Of a stretch of 64,000 bases of DNA, positions 1 through 10,100 are shown one piece after another (positions within the stretch are counted from its first letter, which is position 1; every line of letters begins with the position of its first letter). The notes under the pieces were generated by a model. That model made no database searches, was not told the origin of the DNA, and was given only the letters and a program-made list of their open reading frames with translations. This stretch comes from Gallionella sp. (GTDB lineage: Bacteria > Pseudomonadota > Gammaproteobacteria > Burkholderiales > Gallionellaceae). The translations under genes were made by a program, and so were the position numbers. The stretch spans positions 1-64,000 of the forward strand of contig JALNYK010000012.1 in assembly GCA_023229845.1 (NCBI GenBank). Reading direction: 5' to 3'.

Positions 1-2
1 CC

Positions 3-1103
3 CTCGGGCAATTTGCACCATTGCTATTCCGGTCTTCCGCAGCACCGCATTCCACTTTGCCATATTCGCAAAGCCGCGTGTTTCTTCGGCGAGATTTGCG
101 GCATAGGGCCGATTACTTCGCTAACCAGTCTGTTGTTATCAACAAGAAGGAGCTTGGCGATGCATATTTGGGCTTGGTGCGTTACACCCTTGCCAGCTCG
201 ATTTATGAGCAGGCTGGAGGCGATTTTTTTAATAAAAGGTATGGGGAGCGGGGCATAGGTCAACTGTTTAATAAAGGAAAAAAGTCGTTAGATCTTATGA
301 GCCCAAGCGCCTTTTTGTCTCCATTCGACTTTGTTAAAGATATGACCGTATTCATTGCTGCGGAGAATTTTACGAAGGTGGCGGCCTTTAATTCCAATAG
401 CAATAATTGCTGGATCGTCAAGGACACGGAAATCGTTTGCGCCAAAAGTGGTACGGAGTGGGACGAAAATCCTTCCGAGGGGTGGCAGATATTTTCGACG
501 ACATTGGGTGACAGACTGGAAGAAAGAGTTTTTCTTGAGCCATTCCAGTCCATCGATATTCAGACTGTAAATCACCAGATAATCGGGGAAATAAAGATTC
601 AGGAGTGGAGCAAGTTCAGTGAGCCGGACAACTTATCTGAGGGTAGCGCATGGTTGAAGCCATTTCGTTATATACATAAGGGGGCCGCCGTAGTAAGTAA
701 TTTTGGCATATCTGCCAGAAACCTGGTCACTAATACAGTTGGAGGTGTGCTGGATGCACAAAGAACTATCGGTTCGTCTCCTTACAAGTTGGTTTACCAG
801 CCTGATGGAAATCTTGTGCTCTACAAGGTGAGCGGTGCAACTCCTACTCCGCAATGGTCAACGAAAACAAATGGGCGTCCGGCGTGGCGGGCATGCATGC
901 AGGATGATGGAAATTTTGTGGTCTACAGCGCTCCGGGCAAGGTGGCCTGGGCTTTATGGAAAGAAATGCCGTCGGATTCAAGTTATAAGGGGGCTTCTAT
1001 CCGGCTTCATCCCACATCTGGAAGACCAGGGTATTACAAAAAGGAAAAGTCGACGCCGGAATTTTATCTGGACACCTGCGAAAGCTTTCTCTTTCCGGCA
1101 TAA
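3..1103 (+). CDS. B-lectin (bulb-type, GNA-like) domain protein, 5' end outside the window
   Basis: The frame is open from base 3, so the start codon lies left of the window; 366 residues are visible. The C-terminal third has two copies of the mannose-binding bulb-lectin signature QxDxNxVxY: QPDGNLVLY near base 798 and QDDGNFVVY near base 900, each followed by a tryptophan-bearing strand. This fixes the family as B_lectin. The N-terminal 240 residues (FFNKRYGERGIGQLFNKG, then a Cys-containing stretch) are not recognised. Bacterial proteins of this type bind mannose-rich glycans and include lectin-like bacteriocins and agglutinins; which role applies cannot be told here. No signal peptide can be judged because the start is missing. 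The gene is followed by about 440 bp of repeat-rich DNA. Confidence 0.75.
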   Translation, partial: LGQFAPLLFRSSAAPHSTLPYSQSRVFLRRDLRHRADYFANQSVVINKKELGDAYLGLVRYTLASSIYEQAGGDFFNKRYGERGIGQLFNKGKKSLDLMSPSAFLSPFDFVKDMTVFIAAENFTKVAAFNSNSNNCWIVKDTEIVCAKSGTEWDENPSEGWQIFSTTLGDRLEERVFLEPFQSIDIQTVNHQIIGEIKIQEWSKFSEPDNLSEGSAWLKPFRYIHKGAAVVSNFGISARNLVTNTVGGVLDAQRTIGSSPYKLVYQPDGNLVLYKVSGATPTPQWSTKTNGRPAWRACMQDDGNFVVYSAPGKVAWALWKEMPSDSSYKGASIRLHPTSGRPGYYKKEKSTPEFYLDTCESFLFPA

Positions 1104-1230
1104 AGGCGAGTTGTGGATTGAAACGCCAATATCATGCGAAGCCGCGAAGAATTGGGTTAAGCAGGGATGGGCGGTCATATGCCCAACTCGCAAAAGCAGG
1201 ATGGATTTTGGTTTCCGCTTGTCCTGTATG

Positions 1231-1342
1231 TATGTCAGTGCGTTGCGCTGTCTATTCTATTAGCTGTACGTTGGCCTGACCGCAGTTCAGTTTATTTCGA
1301 GCTCATCGAAGGGGCGGTGTGGCGAATTTATAGAGATGCCCT
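1231..1342 (+). repeat. Truncated or rearranged copy of the 43.1-kb MITE-like element
   Basis: Bases 1231-1262 match 43193-43224 almost exactly (a core beginning TATGTCAGTGCGTTGC), and 1324-1342 match that element's right terminal repeat (GAATTTATAGAGATGCCCT against GAATTTATAGAGGTGCCCT). The left terminal repeat is not found here and the middle is replaced by unrelated sequence, so this is a right-end remnant. The stretch 1104-1547 has no convincing gene; it holds this remnant and the AT-rich tandem repeat that follows. Confidence 0.65.
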
Positions 1343-1377
1343 TAACTGTAGCCGTGCGGAGAGTGCCGCGGACGGGT

Positions 1378-1462
1378 AAAAATATATAGGCCTTTTTGAA
1401 AAAATATATAGATACTTTGGGAAAATATATAGGCCTTTTCGAAAAGTATATAGGCCTTTTTA
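1378..1462 (+). repeat. AT-rich tandem repeat, four units of 20-23 bp, upstream of the tail-collar gene
   Basis: Four successive units share the core AAAATATATAGGCCTTTT (second unit variant AAAATATATAGATACTTT, fourth AAAAGTATATAGGCCTTTT). The block is far more AT-rich than its surroundings and ends 85 bp before the start codon at 1548. It could be a cluster of binding sites for a regulator or a set of weak -10-like elements; no function is shown by the bases. Confidence 0.7.
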
Positions 1463-1547
1463 GTTGTTGAAATTGAAGGAATTGGAAACTAGACTCGCGG
1501 GGCGTCGCGATAGGGCGGCGTTACCACCACATTCTGGGAGAACAACA

Positions 1548-2351
1548 ATGAGAAATACTTTCAAGAAAACTACCTTGTCCCTCGCCTTGGCGACGGGATT
1601 GATCGGCAGCGCCGCATGGAGCACCGCGGCTCAGGCCTGTGCGGCCGAGCCGCTGGTTTCCAGCATCTGCGTCATGGCTGCGGTCAGCCTGAACGGCGAT
1701 TTTGGCGGCGGCGTGTTTGCCGTGGCCGACGGTCGCTTGTTGCCGATCAGCCAGAATGCGGCGCTGTATTCACTGATCGGGCAAACTTACGGAGGCTCCG
1801 GGCAGGTGTCCTTCGCGATCCCGGACTTGCGCGGTCGCGTGGTGATGGGCTCCGGCAGGGGGCCGGGCCTGCCCCTGTTCAGTGCCGGCCAAATGTACGG
1901 CCAGTTGACGACGAACCTGACCGTTGCCCAGTTGCCCATGCATAATCACACGCTTTCCACCGTGGCGGTGAACACCAGCAAGATGACCGCGACCACCACG
2001 CTGAGCGGCTTGTCGGCCAGCTTGACAGGCACCGCGACCCTGAAGGCCTCTAGCGGGGGGACTTCAAGTAACGATCCGACCGGGAAGGCGCTAACTTCAA
2101 CAAGTGGCACCGCTGCGCGAATTTATTCCGATGCAGCGCCTTCGATCTCCATGAACGCTTCCGGTATCGACGTCAGCGGCCTTGCGGTTGGCAATTTCAC
2201 CGGCTCGGCCTCCACCTCGCTTGGCGGCACCGCGACCTTGGCCGGCGCGACCGACGTGACCGGTGCCAGCGACTCCGTGTCGTTGATGCAGCCTTCTCTG
2301 GTGCTGAATTACTACATCGCCGTGAACGGCATTTACCCGACTCGCAACTGA
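1548..2351 (+). CDS. Exported phage-tail-collar domain protein (microcystin-dependent-protein family)
   Basis: 267 residues. The ATG at 1548 is chosen because it follows a GGGAGAA ribosome-binding site and opens a classic signal peptide (MRNTFKKTTLSLALATGLIG..., cleavage near AQA-CAA). A tail-collar domain follows at about residues 50-125: GRLLPISQNAALYSLIGQTY, then IPDLRGRVVMGSGRGPGL and QLPMHNHTL, all hallmarks of the Mdp/tail-collar family. The middle is a Ser/Thr/Ala-rich low-complexity linker, and the end LNYYIAVNGIYPTRN is the usual C-terminal strand. Such proteins are trimeric fibre-like secreted or surface proteins related to phage tail fibres; their cellular role is mostly unknown. 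No phage structural genes lie nearby. A strong terminator follows. Confidence 0.85.
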   Translation: MRNTFKKTTLSLALATGLIGSAAWSTAAQACAAEPLVSSICVMAAVSLNGDFGGGVFAVADGRLLPISQNAALYSLIGQTYGGSGQVSFAIPDLRGRVVMGSGRGPGLPLFSAGQMYGQLTTNLTVAQLPMHNHTLSTVAVNTSKMTATTTLSGLSASLTGTATLKASSGGTSSNDPTGKALTSTSGTAARIYSDAAPSISMNASGIDVSGLAVGNFTGSASTSLGGTATLAGATDVTGASDSVSLMQPSLVLNYYIAVNGIYPTRN

Positions 2352-2370
2352 GCCCTTACGGCTATAACCG

Positions 2371-2396
2371 CCGCCATCCCGCCCGCGGGATGGCGG
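2371..2396 (+). terminator. Hairpin terminator after the tail-collar gene
   Basis: Perfect 11-bp stem CCGCCATCCCG / CGGGATGGCGG with a 4-base loop, 19 bp after the stop codon. The downstream T-run is poor (CATCATTT), so it may work as an intrinsic terminator or only as a 3'-end stabiliser. Confidence 0.6.
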
Positions 2397-2406
2397 CATC
2401 ATTTCT

Positions 2407-3366
2407 ATGACAATACATAACGTTTTTGCGATTTTTCTGCTGCTCGCCGTAGCGCCCTGTGCGCTAGCGGGCGGCAATCTCGATGCCGCATTGAAGCCTG
2501 CACAGCAGGCGCTGGCGGCTGGCGACTACAAGAAGGCCCATGCGCTGTATGCGCGGCACGCTGCCAAAAATCCGCTGGCGCAATTCACGCTCGGCCTGTT
2601 CTACAAGAATGGCTGGGGACGACCGGTCGACCCCGTTGCAGCCTGCGGCTGGTTCGAAAAGGCCGCGCACAGGAACATCCCCGCCGCACAGCAGTTCTTG
2701 GGCGACTGCCTGGCGCAGGGCGTCGACCGACCGGTCGATGGCGAAGCGGCGGTCGGCTGGTACCGCAAGGCTGCCGCCAGCGGCATCGCTTACGCGCTGT
2801 GCTCTGCCGGCGGCCTGTATATCGAGGGCAAGACCCTGCCCAGAGATACGCGGCGAGGTCTGGAACTCTGCGCCCAGGCGGCGCAGGCCGAGTCGCCGCC
2901 CGCGATGCTCAGGCTGGCCGACTATTACCGCGAGGGTGCGGACGTGCCGCAGGACCTCGCGGTAGCGCGCTACTGGTATCGGCAGGCGGCGGAAAGACAC
3001 ACTACCGAGGCCCAATACCGGCTGGGCGTGATGCTGGCCGAAGGGCAGGGCGGAGAACCGGCTCTGAATGTCGCGCTGTTCTGGTTGGAGAGCGCCGCGA
3101 GCGAGGGCTATGTCGCCGCCTATCTACCCACCGCGATTTTGTACGCCAACGCCGAAGTAGACCCGAAAACGGGGGCATTGAAGCCCGAACACCTCGCCAA
3201 GATTTACCTGTGGAACAGCGCAGCGAAAGCGCGCGCCGCCGACCCAACCCAGCTCGCGGAAATCGGCCGCATCGAAAAACTGGTGCTTGCGGTGATGCCG
3301 GAAACCTGGCGGCCCGACCTCGACAAAAGGGTCGCCGAACACTTGGCGAAGTATGGAAACAATTAA
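2407..3366 (+). CDS. Periplasmic Sel1-like repeat (SLR) protein
   Basis: 319 residues with an N-terminal signal peptide (MTIHNVFAIFLLLAVAPCALA). The mature part is a run of about six 36-residue Sel1/TPR-like repeats: examples are AQFTLGLFYKNGWGRPVDPV, AAQQFLGDCLAQGVDRPVDG, ALCSAGGLYIEGKTLPRD, AMLRLADYYREGADVPQDL and AQYRLGVMLAEGQGGEPAL. Each has the G-x-G-x3-D turn typical of SLR helices. SLR proteins are protein-protein adaptors of the envelope; the partner is not visible. The C-terminal 60 residues (LWNSAAKARAADPTQLAEIG...) resemble the usual closing helix of this family. The gene stands alone between a terminator and an inverted-repeat block. Confidence 0.85.
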   Translation: MTIHNVFAIFLLLAVAPCALAGGNLDAALKPAQQALAAGDYKKAHALYARHAAKNPLAQFTLGLFYKNGWGRPVDPVAACGWFEKAAHRNIPAAQQFLGDCLAQGVDRPVDGEAAVGWYRKAAASGIAYALCSAGGLYIEGKTLPRDTRRGLELCAQAAQAESPPAMLRLADYYREGADVPQDLAVARYWYRQAAERHTTEAQYRLGVMLAEGQGGEPALNVALFWLESAASEGYVAAYLPTAILYANAEVDPKTGALKPEHLAKIYLWNSAAKARAADPTQLAEIGRIEKLVLAVMPETWRPDLDKRVAEHLAKYGNN

Positions 3367-3367
3367 G

Positions 3368-3447
3368 GTAGGTCGGGTTAGCGAAGCGTAACCCGACGTT
3401 TGTAGGCCGCGATGTCGGGTTACACCCTGCGGCCTAACCCGACCTAC
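3368..3447. repeat. Inverted repeat block of the TAGGTCGGGTTA type
   Basis: The outer arms GTAGGTCGGGTTA (3368-3380) and TAACCCGACCTAC (3435-3447) are exact complements. Inside, 3372-3397 is a hairpin by itself (GTCGGGTTA / TAACCCGAC). It starts right after the SLR stop codon, so it probably also acts as a transcription stop. This is a common bacterial intergenic palindrome type. Confidence 0.75.
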
Positions 3448-3506
3448 GAAACTCAGATTATTTAGGTTGAATTTGATTGGCAGTATCATTATTGGTATCA
3501 TCAAAA

Positions 3507-3755
3507 ATGAGCGGAACCGGAAAAATTCTTGAGCAGATGAGGCGCGAACCGGCCAATGTTCGCTTTTGCGACTTGCAAAAAATCTGCGAGGCTTACTTTG
3601 GCAAGCCCCGGCATCAGGGCGGCAGTCATTCGATATACAAGACGCCGTGGCAGGGCGATCCGCGCGTCAACATTCAGAACGACAAGGGCAAGGCAAAGGC
3701 TTATCAGGTCAAGCAAGTGCTATTGGCCATCGAACGATCAGGAGTCAAATCATGA
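3507..3755 (+). CDS. hicA: HicA-type mRNA interferase toxin
   Basis: 82 residues from the ATG at 3507. The fold signature is visible: the N-terminal helix VRFCDLQKICEAYFGKP, then GGSHSIYKTPW with the catalytic histidine in GGSH, then the closing strand and helix of HicA (AYQVKQVLLAIERSG). HicA toxins are small double-stranded-RNA-binding-fold ribonucleases that cleave mRNA when freed from HicB. The stop codon overlaps the start of the next gene (ATGA), the normal hicA-hicB arrangement with toxin first. It is slightly longer than minimal HicA because of a helical N-terminus. Nothing suggests it is broken. Confidence 0.85.
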   Translation: MSGTGKILEQMRREPANVRFCDLQKICEAYFGKPRHQGGSHSIYKTPWQGDPRVNIQNDKGKAKAYQVKQVLLAIERSGVKS

Positions 3756-4075
3756 ACATCAATCACTATACCTATCGCGTCACATGGTCGCCGGAAGACA
3801 ATGAGCATGTCGGCTTGTGTGCGGAGTTTCCGTCGTTGTCTTGGCTTGCGCCCACGCCCGAAAAAGCGCTTGCCGGTATTCGTCACATTGTAGGTGACGT
3901 GGTGGCGGACATGCAGGCCGCAGGAGAGCCGGTGCCGGAAGCGCTTGCCGAAAAACAATACAGCGGACGTTTTATGGTTCGCGTTCCGTCTCTGGTGCAT
4001 CGCGCGCTTGCGACCGAAGCTGCCGAGCAGGGCGTAAGCATCAACCGTCTTGTGTCCGCGAAGCTGGCCGCCTGA
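3752..4075 (+). CDS. hicB: HicB-type antitoxin
   Basis: 107 residues; the ATG at 3752 overlaps the hicA stop codon by four bases, implying translational coupling. The N-terminal half is the partially degraded RNase-H fold of HicB (YRVTWSPEDNEHVGLCAEFP, then LSWLAPTPEKALAGIRHIV). The C-terminal half is a ribbon-helix-helix DNA-binding segment (GRFMVRVPSLVHRALATEAA then EQGVSINRLVSAKLA). The protein should neutralise HicA and repress the pair's own promoter, which would lie in the inverted-repeat region upstream. This RHH-tailed variant is common in proteobacteria. Confidence 0.85.
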   Translation: MNINHYTYRVTWSPEDNEHVGLCAEFPSLSWLAPTPEKALAGIRHIVGDVVADMQAAGEPVPEALAEKQYSGRFMVRVPSLVHRALATEAAEQGVSINRLVSAKLAA

Positions 4076-4134
4076 ATCAATCGCGAAACCGGGAGCGGCA
4101 ATTGAGCCAAAAATCGCAGCTTGATTGTGCGCCC

Positions 4135-4164
4135 CAGCACTCAGCACTCAATACTCAGCACTAA
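4135..4164 (+). repeat. Short ACTCAGC heptamer run before the giant surface-protein gene
   Basis: About four units of the same 7-bp motif (ACTCAGC, one variant ACTCAAT) that forms the long array at 23 kb. It ends just before the ribosome-binding site AAAGGAG at 4166 of the gene starting at 4180. Confidence 0.7.
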
Positions 4165-4179
4165 CAAAGGAGTCGCCCC

Positions 4180-7100
4180 ATGAATAGCCCGAAGGAATTC
4201 CCGATACAGCCGCAAGCGGCGACCGCAAAAAAATCCCGCCTCCGTCCGCGCCGCAGCATGCACGCGCTGGAATCGCGCATCGTGTTCGACGGCGCGGCGG
4301 TGGCGACCGTCGATGCGCTGGCGCAGGCGAGCGTCGATGCCGCCATCCTGCCCGATGCCATTGCGCCGGCTTCGGCGAGCCGCACCGAGATCGTCTTCGT
4401 CGAGAGCAACGTCCGCGACTACCAGACGCTGTTGAACGGCGTCGATCCGGGCGCGGAAGTGCATGTGCTGGACGCCGCGCAGGACGGTCTGGCGCAGATC
4501 GCGGACATCCTCGACGGGCGCAGCGGCATAGCTGCCATCCATATTGTTTCGCACGGTTCGGAAGGCTCGCTGCAACTGGGCGGACTCAGCCTGACGGCGG
4601 ACAACCTGCAAGACCATGCCGCCGACTTGGCGACCATAGGCGGCGCGCTGGATGCGAATGCCGACATCCTGCTCTACGGCTGCGACGTGGCGGCGGGTTC
4701 GGACGGCGCGGCGTTGGTCGATGCCTTGGCGCAGGCGACGCAGGCGGACATCGCGGCTTCGACCGATACCACGGGCGCTGCGGCGAAGGGGGGCGACTGG
4801 GCGCTGGAATATGCCGCCGGCGTGATCGACACCGCGGCACTGGACGGCTCCGGCTACGACGGCACGCTGGTGAATGCGACCTTCACGTTCGACAGCGGAC
4901 TTCCCACCGCTTATCCCTCGACCACAAATACCGTCACGCAAACCGTAGGCGGAGAGACGATAGAGATTACGTCGGTGGGCGATGGATGGATTTCCTTGCA
5001 GGCGTATATTACCAGTTCGATCTCAGGGACCGACTCACTGACATCGGACGGTAACATTGGCATGACCTTGGCCACGGTCAGCCTCCAGAGCGGCAACCTG
5101 TTCGATCTGACCTCGTTCAAGGAATGGGAGCAACTGGGGAATGCCGGGACGCTGACGCTGACCAGCAGCAAGGGATCCCTTACTTACCCCGTGGGTTCTG
5201 GCAACATTGTCAATACACATGATGTCTCGGCGCATGCCAATGCCGCCAATTTTCAGGGCATCACCTCGTTCACGATGAGCTATTCCGGCACGGTTTGGGG
5301 GATGGCCTTCGACGACATCGTGCTGATGAATATCACCGCGCCCGACACCACCGCGCCCAATGCGCCCAGCACGCCCGACATGACGGCGGGGACGGACAGC
5401 GGCTCGTCGAGCACCGACAACCTCACCAGCGACACCACGCCCACCTTCACCGGCACGGCGGAAGCCGACAGCACGGTGACGCTGTACGACACCAACGGTA
5501 CGACGGTGTTGGGTAGTGCGACCGCCACGGGTGGCAACTGGTCGATCACTAGTTCGGCGCTGAGCGCAGGCGCGCATACGCTTACCGCCAAGGCGACGGA
5601 TGCGGCGGGCAACGTCAGCGCAGCCTCGGCCGGGCTGGCTATCACCATCGACGCCACTGCACCGTCCGCGCCGTCCACGCCCAACATGACAGCGGGCACG
5701 GACAGCGGCTCGTCGAGCACCGACGACATCACCAGCGACACCACGCCGACTTTCTTCGGCACGGCGGAAGCCGACAGCACGGTGACCCTGTACGACACCG
5801 ACGGCACCACGGTGATCGGCACGACCACGGCGAACGGTGCGGGCAACTGGCTCCTTACCGTCTCGGCGTTATCGGAGGGTTCGCACACTATCACCGCCAA
5901 GGTAACGGACGCTGCGGGCAACGTCAGCGTTGCCTCGGCCGGTTTGGCTATCACCATCGACGCGACCGCGCCCAATGCGCCGAGCGCGCCCGACATGACG
6001 GCGGGGACGGACAGCGGCTCGTCGAGCACCGACAATCTCACCAGCAACACCACGCCCACCTTCAGCGGCACCGCGGAAGCCGGCAGCACGGTGACGCTGT
6101 ACGACACTGACGGCACGACAGTGCTGGGCACCGCTACCGCCACGGGCGGCAACTGGTCGATCACCAGTTCGGCGCTGGGCGCAGGCGCGCATACGCTCAC
6201 CGCCAAGGCGACGGATGCGGCGGGCAACGTCAGCGCAGCCTCGGCCGGGCTGGCTATCACCATCGACACGACGGCGCCTACAGTCAGCGATGCGAGCATC
6301 AGCATTTCGGGCGCATCCGGCACCGGTGGCGCATACAAGGTTGGTGACACCGTCACCGCGACGTGGAACAACACCGCCGGCGGCGACAACAACGCCGACA
6401 CCATCAGCGGCGTGACGGTGGACTTCAGCGCGTTCGGCGGCGGGGCGGCGGTGGCGGCGACCAACAACGCCGGCACCTGGACCGCGACCTATACCATCGT
6501 TTCGGGCGCTATCGACGGCACGAACAGGAACGTCAGCGTGAGCGCGACGGACAGCGCGGGCAACGCCACGACCACGGCGGACACGAGCAATGCGACGGTG
6601 GACAACGTCGCCCCGACCGTGACCGACGGAAATATCAGCATTTCGGGGGCATCCGGCACCGCCGGTGCATACAAGATCGGTGACACCGTCACCGCGACCT
6701 GGAACAACACTGCCGGCGGCGACAACAACGCCGATACCATCAGCGGCGTGACGGTGGACTTCAGCGCGTTCGGCGGCGGGGCAGCGGTGGCGGCGACCAA
6801 CAACGCCGGCACCTGGACCGCGACCTACACCATCGCCTCGGGCGCTATCGACGGCACGAACAGGAACGTCAGCGTGAGCGCGACGGACAACGCGGGCAAC
6901 GCCACGACCACGGCGGACACGAGCAATGCGACGGTGGACAACGTCGCCCCGACCGTGACCGACGGAAATATCAGCATTTCGGGGGCATCCGGCACCGCCG
7001 GTGCATTCAAGATCGGCGATACCGTCACTGCGACCTGGAACAATACCGCGGGCGGCGACAACAACGCCGACATCAGCGGCGTGACCGTGGACTTCAGCGC

Positions 7101-10100
7101 CTTCGGTGGTGGCGCGGCAGTGGCGGCGACCAACAACGCCGGCACCTGGACGGCGACCTACGTCATCACCTCGGGCGCTATCGACGGCACGAACAGGAAC
7201 GTCAGCGTGACCGCGACGGACAACGCGGGCAACGCCACGACCACGGCGGACACTAGCAACGCCACGCAGGACAACGTCGCCCCGGCCGTGACCGACGGCA
7301 ATATCTCGATTAGCGGCGCCAGCGGCAGCGGCGGCGCTTACAAGATCGGCGACACCGTCACCGCGACATGGAACAACACCGCCGGCGGCGACAACAACGC
7401 CGACACCATCAGCGGCGTGACCGTGGATTTCAGCGCGTTCGGCGGCGGCGCGGCGGTGGCGGCGACCAACAACGCCGGCACCTGGACGGCGACCTATACC
7501 ATCGTCTCGGGCGCCATCGACGGCACGAACGGGAACGTCAGCGTGACCGCGACGGACAACGCGGGCAACGCCACGACCACGGCGGACACGAGCAACGCGA
7601 CGGTGGACAACCAGGCCCCGACCGTGACCGACGGCAACATTTCGATCAGCGGCGGAAGCGGTACGGGCGGCGCATTCAAGACCGGCGACACCGTCACCGC
7701 GACCTGGAACAACACCGCCGGCGGCGACAACAATGCCGACACCATCAGCGGCGTGACCGTGGACTTCAGCGCGTTCGGCGGCGGGGCGGCGGTGGCGGCG
7801 ACCAACAATGCCGGCACCTGGACTGCAACCTACACGCTGGTTACCGGTGTGGTGAACGGTACCAACATGAATGTCAGCGTGACCGCGACCGATAACGCTG
7901 GCAACACCACGACCACGGCGGACACCAGCAACGCCACCGCTGACACCACGGCCCCCACCATTGCCAACGCCGTGGCGAGCCAGGCCGTCAACGACAACGC
8001 CACCCTGTCGCCGTTCGCCACGATGACGTTCACCGAGGCCAACACGTTGACGGTGCAGATCACGCTGGATGCGGCAGCCAAGGGCAGCTTCACCACCCTG
8101 AACGGCTTCACCAATGCGGGTGGCGGCGTGTATACCTATACCGGCACGGCGGCAAATGCCGCCACCGCGATACAGGGGCTGGTGTTCACCCCGACCGCCA
8201 ACCGGGTCGCGTCCGGATCGACCGAAACCACCACTTTCACCGTGGCCATCACCGATGCGGCGGGCAACACGGCCAGCGACGCCACCACCACCGTGGTTTC
8301 CACCTCGATCAACGACGCGCCGGTGCTCGATGCCGGGCAATCTCCCGCTCTGAGTGGACTGGGGATCAACCCGGCCGCGCCCAGCAACGGCTCCACCACC
8401 GGCAGTACTCTGGTTTCCGCGCTGGTGGGGGGAATCACCGACGCCGATACCGGGGCGGTGAAAGGCATCGCGGTTACTGCCACCGACACTGTCAACGGCA
8501 CGCTGTATTACTCCACCAACGGCGGCACGACCTGGACGGCGGTGGGCGCGGTTGCGGCGAACAGCGCGTTGTTGCTGGCCTCCGACGCCAATACGCGCTT
8601 GTATTACCAGTCCAACAACGGGGTCAGCGGCAATATCGCCTCCGCGCTGACTTTCCGCGCGTGGGACCAGACCAGCGGCGCGGCGGCAAGCAAGGTTGAT
8701 ACGACAACCAACGGCAATGCCACCGCGTTCAGCACCGCCACCGACACCGCATCCATCGCCATTTATCCGCCGCCTACCATAGGCAGCGTATCGGCAGGGC
8801 AGGCGGTGAACGACAATGCCACCGTCTCGCCGTTCGCGGCCAGCACCATCGGCAATGCGGGGACCAGCAACAATGTCACCGTCACCGTCGCGCTGGATAC
8901 CCAGGCCAAGGGCAGCTTTACCACGCTTTCCGGTTTCACCGATAACGGAAACGGTTCCTGCACCCTGACCAATGTCACGGCGGGGGCAGCGCAAACGGCC
9001 ATTCGCGGGCTGGTGTTCACCCCCGCCGCCAACCGCGTCAACCCGACGTTGACCGAAACCACCACGTTTACCCTGACTGTCACCGATGTCACGACCACGG
9101 TTACCGCGACCAATGCGACGACCACCGTGGTTTCGACTTCCATCAACGACGCGCCCGCCGTCGGCGGCGCGACTGCCGTAACCAACATCAACGACACGGC
9201 GACCGCGACCCCGTTCTCGACTTTCACCATCGCCGATGCCGACACCGCGCAGACACAGACGTTGACCGTCACGCTGGATGCGGCGGCGAAAGGCGCGCTG
9301 TCCAACCTGAGCGGCGGCTCGTACAACGCCGGGACGGGGGTTTATACCTTTACCGGCACTGCGGCACAGGCGCAGGCGGCAATCCGCGGCCTAGTGTTCT
9401 CCCCTACCGCCAACCGCGTCAACCCGACATTGACCGAGACGACGACCTTCACGGTGAGCGTTAGCGACGGCATCGCGGCGGCTGCGACGGATGCCACCAC
9501 CACCGTGGTTACGACTTCGCTCAACGATGCACCGACGGTGGGCGGCGCGACGGCGGTCACCAACATCAACGACACGGCGACCGCGACCCCGTTCTCGGCG
9601 TTCACCGTCAGCGATGCCGACGCCGCACAAACCCAGACCCTGACCGTTACGCTGGATGCGGCAGCGAAGGGCGCGCTGTCCAACCTGAGCGGCGGTGCGT
9701 ACAACGCCGCAACGGGCGTCTACACCTTCACCGGCACTGCGGTACAGGCACAAGCGGCGATCCGCGCGCTGGTGTTTACGCCCACGGCCAACCGCGTGAG
9801 CCCGACCCTGACCGAGACGACCACCTTCACGGTGAGCGTCAGCGACGGCATCGCGGCGGCGGCGACCAACAACACGACGACCGTGGTCTCGACCTCGGTC
9901 AACGATGCGCCGGTCGTGGGCGGTGCGACCGCGGTCACCAGCATCAACGACACGGTGACCGCGACCCCGTTCTCGGCATTCACCATCGCCGATGCGGACA
10001 GCGCACAAACCCAGACGCTGACCGTCACGCTGGATGCGGCAGCGAAGGGCGCGCTGTCCAACCTGAGCGGCGGTGCGTACAACGCCGCAACGGGTGTCTA

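Noticed and set aside
1167..1379. 70-codon frame after the lectin gene
   Set aside because: Lies over a MITE remnant, no ribosome-binding site, no recognisable family.
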